DNA of 9,128 nucleotides. It comes from Deinococcus frigens DSM 12807. Its GTDB lineage: Bacteria; Deinococcota; Deinococci; Deinococcales; Deinococcaceae. Both the position numbers and the translations under genes were made by a program. Below the pieces are notes generated by a model, which was not told the origin of the DNA, ran no database searches, and saw only the letters and a program-made list of their open reading frames with translations. This document shows positions 7,205-9,128 of this stretch, piece after piece. Each line of letters opens with the position of its first letter. Within the stretch, counting starts at the first letter, position 1. Where the stretch lies: NCBI RefSeq assembly GCF_000701425.1, contig NZ_JNIW01000089.1, positions 1 through 9,128 on the forward strand, read 5' to 3'.

Positions 7205-7898
7205 CGTCTCCAGCCGTCAGCCGCGCCAGCATGCCGCGCACCACGGCCTTGGCGTGGCGGGCCACCTGCGGCATGAACTCGCGGTAATCCACCCCGGCGC
7301 TGCCGTCCGCCGTGTCGCTGACGCTGCGGATTACCACGAAGGGCACGCCCGCCTTGGCGCAGACCTGGGCCACCGCCGCGCCCTCCATCTCGGCGCAGGC
7401 GGCGTCGAAGGTGGTCTGGAGCCGCCGGACCCCCTCCGACGAAGCGATGAACTGATCGCCGCTGGCGACGCGGCCCTGGGTCACGCGCACCCCCGGAACC
7501 TCGTTCGCGGCCTCCACGGCCATGGCCCGCAGCAGCTCGTCGGCGGCCCAGGCAGGCGCTTCTCCCGGCACGGTGCCCAGTTCGTAGCCCAGCGCGGTCA
7601 CGTCCACGTCGTGCTGCACGCAGTCGGTGCTGATCACGATGTCGCCCACCCGCAGGTCGGGGTGAACGCCGCCCGCCACGCCGGTAAAGATGATGCGCGT
7701 CGCCCCCGCCGCCAGCAGGTGCGCGGTGGTCAGCGCCGCATTCACCTTGCCGATGCCGCCGCGCGTGAGCAGCACACTCACGCCGTCCAACTGGCCCCGG
7801 TGCAGCGTCGCGCCGGGATAGGACAGGTCCTGCCGCCCCTGCAAGTCCCCCAGCAACAACTCGATTTCCTCGTCCATCGCGCCAATGATTGCCAGCAT
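7191..7898 (-). CDS. mtnN: 5'-methylthioadenosine/S-adenosylhomocysteine nucleosidase (MTAN)
   Basis: This 235-residue enzyme cleaves adenine from MTA, SAH and 5'-deoxyadenosine in S-adenosylmethionine recycling. The N-terminus MLAIIGAMDEEIELL matches the family, with E11 equivalent to the E. coli catalytic E12. Also visible are GGIGKVNAA (47-55), FTGVAGGVHPDL (71-82), VASGDQFI (144-151), AEMEGAA (E172) and RSVSDTAD with the general acid D195. All key residues are present. A GTG start at 7901 is 3 bases further upstream and would add one residue; ATG 7898 fits the family start better. A TACACT box lies just upstream. It is the first gene of an operon with lrgA and lrgB and is divergent from tam. 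Other SAM-linked steps may connect to the methyltransferase across the gap, but this is speculation. Confidence 0.95.
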   Translation of the reverse strand: MLAIIGAMDEEIELLLGDLQGRQDLSYPGATLHRGQLDGVSVLLTRGGIGKVNAALTTAHLLAAGATRIIFTGVAGGVHPDLRVGDIVISTDCVQHDVDVTALGYELGTVPGEAPAWAADELLRAMAVEAANEVPGVRVTQGRVASGDQFIASSEGVRRLQTTFDAACAEMEGAAVAQVCAKAGVPFVVIRSVSDTADGSAGVDYREFMPQVARHAKAVVRGMLARLTAGDDDGT

Positions 7899-7906
7899 CA
7901 CTGCGG

Positions 7907-7912
7907 AGTGTA
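7907..7912 (-). promoter_or_regulatory. -10 box for the MTAN-lrgAB operon
   Basis: The minus strand reads TACACT, identical to the box in front of the BtuF-like gene. GTG 7901 is 5 bases downstream and ATG 7898 is 8 bases downstream. A transcript would begin at or within a few bases of either, so the mRNA is essentially leaderless. Confidence 0.5.
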
Positions 7913-7965
7913 GAGCATCGGGCGCACGGATTTGGAACGTTGGTCGTGGGAAGAAAGGCCAGCCC

Positions 7966-7994
7966 TTGACCCGCTGTTACCACTGGAGTACGGA
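7966..7994 (+). promoter_or_regulatory. Alternative tam promoter (TTGACC-N17-TACGGA)
   Basis: TTGACC (7966-7971) is a good -35, but the spaced -10 TACGGA (7989-7994) is weak. The start would be near 8001, leaving a ~26-base leader. GGGG at 8006-8009 is too far from ATG 8027 for a good SD. This is a weaker choice than the TATGCT box. Confidence 0.25.
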
Positions 7995-8014
7995 CACATC
8001 TGCGTGGGGTGATT

Positions 8015-8020
8015 TATGCT
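8015..8020 (+). promoter_or_regulatory. -10 box for leaderless tam transcript
   Basis: TATGCT followed by 6 bases and the ATG at 8027. It decides the start in favour of 8027 over GTG 8009, because the box lies inside the extra codons that GTG would add. CGGACA (7991-7996), 18 bases upstream, is a partial -35. Confidence 0.6.
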
Positions 8021-8026
8021 TGGCGC

Positions 8027-8800
8027 ATGACTTGGAATCCGGATCAGTACCACCAGTTCAGGGCCGCCCGCAGCGCCCCCGCACGCGATCTCCAGGCGAT
8101 GATCCCGGACAGGCCCTTTTGCGAGATCGTCGATCTGGGCTGCGGCACCGGCGAGCAGACCGCGCAACTGGCCGCACGCTTTGCGGCAGCGCGGGTTCTG
8201 GGCCTGGACAGCAGCGCGGAGATGCTGGCGCGGGCGCGTGAACACAACGCCCCCAACCTGCGATTTGCGGCAAGCGACATTCTTGAGCTGGAGGGCGACT
8301 TCGATCTGATCTATTCCAACGCGGCCCTGCAATGGCTGCCTGATCATCCGGCATTGCTGGCCCGCCTGTGGAAGCATCTGCGGCCCGGCGGCGTGCTGGC
8401 CGTGCAGGTTCCCGCCAACCACGATCACGCCTCGCATCGCCTGCTCTCGGAAACGGCGGACGGGTTTCGCACTGAACTGGGCGGCTATACACGCTTCGGC
8501 CCGGCACACGGCTCATCGCCCGTGCTGACGCCCGCCGCCTATGCCGAGACGCTGGACGCGCTGGGAGCAGCGGAGATCACCGCCATCAGCAAGGTCTATC
8601 CAGTGGTCCTGAACGGTGCGGCGGGCCTGCTGGACTGGACGCGCGGCACGGCGCTGGTGCCCTACCTCTCCCGGCTGGGCGAGGAGGACGGACGGCGTTT
8701 CCGGGCGGCGTATCTGGAGCGCTTGACGGCAGCGTTCCCCGGTGGGCGCGTGTTCTACGGCTTCACGCGGGTGCTGTTCGCGGCGCATCGGCCCGCCTGA
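8027..8800 (+). CDS. tam: Trans-aconitate 2-methyltransferase (Tam)
   Basis: This 257-residue class I SAM-dependent methyltransferase methylates trans-aconitate, an inhibitor of the TCA cycle. The start MTWNPDQYHQFRAARSAPA resembles the Tam N-terminus (WNPxxYxxFxxxRxxPAxxL). Motif I VDLGCGTG is at 35-42, the acidic residue D61 binds the SAM ribose, and D84 marks the next loop. The stretch YSNAALQWLPDH (96-107) is the Tam hallmark. Length and motifs fit the family, and nothing is missing. The translated GTG at 8009 would add 6 residues, but the TATGCT box lies within them, so ATG 8027 is preferred. It is divergent from MTAN. The IS-like end begins 10 bases after the stop. Substrate choice is inferred from family similarity. 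Confidence 0.9.
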   Translation: MTWNPDQYHQFRAARSAPARDLQAMIPDRPFCEIVDLGCGTGEQTAQLAARFAAARVLGLDSSAEMLARAREHNAPNLRFAASDILELEGDFDLIYSNAALQWLPDHPALLARLWKHLRPGGVLAVQVPANHDHASHRLLSETADGFRTELGGYTRFGPAHGSSPVLTPAAYAETLDALGAAEITAISKVYPVVLNGAAGLLDWTRGTALVPYLSRLGEEDGRRFRAAYLERLTAAFPGGRVFYGFTRVLFAAHRPA

Positions 8801-8810
8801 TCAATGGTTC

Positions 8811-8820
8811 GGACACTTTT
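8811..8820. mobile_element. Probable right IS end (GGACACTTTT)
   Basis: GGACACTTTT lies 10 bases after the tam stop and 8 bases before the transposase-like stop. Its first nine bases match the minus strand at 272-264 at the tip of the left IS-like element. It may be the terminal inverted repeat of an IS, but its true length and the other end are outside the window. Confidence 0.4.
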
Positions 8821-8828
8821 AGCCGGAT

Positions 8829-9128
8829 TCAGGCTGCCTTAACCCCCAAATCCAGCGGCCTAGACGGGTGTTTTTCTAATTCAGTAAATCGCGACTGAAG
8901 ACCCAGATTGCTCAAAATTCGCCAGGCCAGGAGTCGGTTGTAAGCCCGTCGTTTGATGTCCTCATAGGAAAACACTCGTGAAGTGGCGGGACGTTGCTGG
9001 AGGCCGTTGGCCTCCAGCAAAACCTCTGCCCGTCCCAGGCTCAGCGCAAAGAATGAGGCATTCCAGTGGTTCTCCAGTGCCACCGTAGACCGGAGCTGAC
9101 AAGTGGTCAGTCCAGCGTGCTGTTTGGC
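8829..9128 (-). CDS. C-terminal part of a probable transposase (enters from right edge)
   Basis: The reading frame is open from the right edge to a stop at 8829-8831 and codes for 99 residues. An in-frame GTG at 9083 exists, but the frame continues upstream of it, so the gene probably starts outside the window. The protein ends with RVFSYEDIKRRAYNRLLAWR, then ILSNLGLQ, and finally PLDLGVKAA. The pattern of FS, then KRRxYN, then a hydrophobic helix ending in LGL, then a short tail ending in AA recalls C-termini of DDE transposases. No complete DDE motif is visible. I do not recognise the exact family. The IS-like tip GGACACTTTT lies 8 bases beyond the stop. The gene is on the same strand as the left transposase fragment, but these are different ends (N-terminus left, C-terminus right), so they cannot be compared directly. 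Confidence 0.5.
   Translation of the reverse strand, partial: AKQHAGLTTCQLRSTVALENHWNASFFALSLGRAEVLLEANGLQQRPATSRVFSYEDIKRRAYNRLLAWRILSNLGLQSRFTELEKHPSRPLDLGVKAA

Noticed and set aside
7201..7983. Alternative minus-strand frame over MTAN
   Set aside because: It is rich in Arg/Gly and out of frame with the fully conserved MTAN protein.
4737..8026. Radiation/desiccation response motif or similar long palindrome upstream of genes
   Set aside because: I looked for a TTAYG-type palindrome in the divergent gaps and found none. The only symmetry of note is the short TACC-GT-GGTA repeat.

Overview
The window looks like a chromosomal segment of a Deinococcus or close relative. The DNA is GC-rich with GC-ending codons. 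Most genes carry a TANNNT-type -10 box only 5-8 bases before the start codon, the leaderless-mRNA arrangement common in this lineage. The gene repertoire (SppA, single-haem cytochrome c with a long Ala/Gly/Pro linker, DinB-like protein, MOSC protein, MTAN-LrgAB, Tam) also fits. The genus call is inferred from sequence character, not from a database match.

Layout. At 1-257 (minus) lies the 5' end of an IS4-like transposase gene that continues off the left edge, preceded at 262-291 by a strong hairpin. Then come sppA (325-1935, minus) and a membrane-anchored cytochrome c (2069-2731, minus) with a clear intrinsic terminator between them. A divergent control region (2732-2860) separates the cytochrome from a cytoplasmic BtuF-like periplasmic-binding-fold protein (2861-3628, plus). 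A DinB-like protein and a TetR regulator follow on the minus strand (3635-4736), divergent from a DoxX membrane protein and a MOSC protein on the plus strand (4891-6149). Next is a minus-strand operon of MTAN nucleosidase, lrgA and lrgB (6136-7898), divergent from a trans-aconitate methyltransferase (8027-8800, plus). At 8829-9128 (minus) is the C-terminal end of another ORF, probably a transposase, entering from the right edge.

How the genes may work together. The TetR gene sits between dinB-like and doxX, and an inverted repeat in the doxX-tetR gap is a candidate operator, so TetR probably controls this small set. DinB-like, DoxX and MOSC families all have members linked to thiol, redox or detoxification chemistry, so a stress-detoxification cluster is plausible but unproven. 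MTAN, lrgA and lrgB are tightly coupled (a 14-base overlap and a 1-base gap) and should be co-expressed. The remaining genes look like independent housekeeping units.

The chromosomal block of about 8.5 kb lies between two IS-like ends that share the 9-base tip GGACACTTT. No CRISPR array, tRNA, rRNA or recognisable defence system is present. I did not find a clearly new multi-gene system. The most notable items are the IS boundary structures, the recurrent leaderless promoters, the TetR/DoxX/DinB/MOSC cluster and the MTAN-lrgAB operon.
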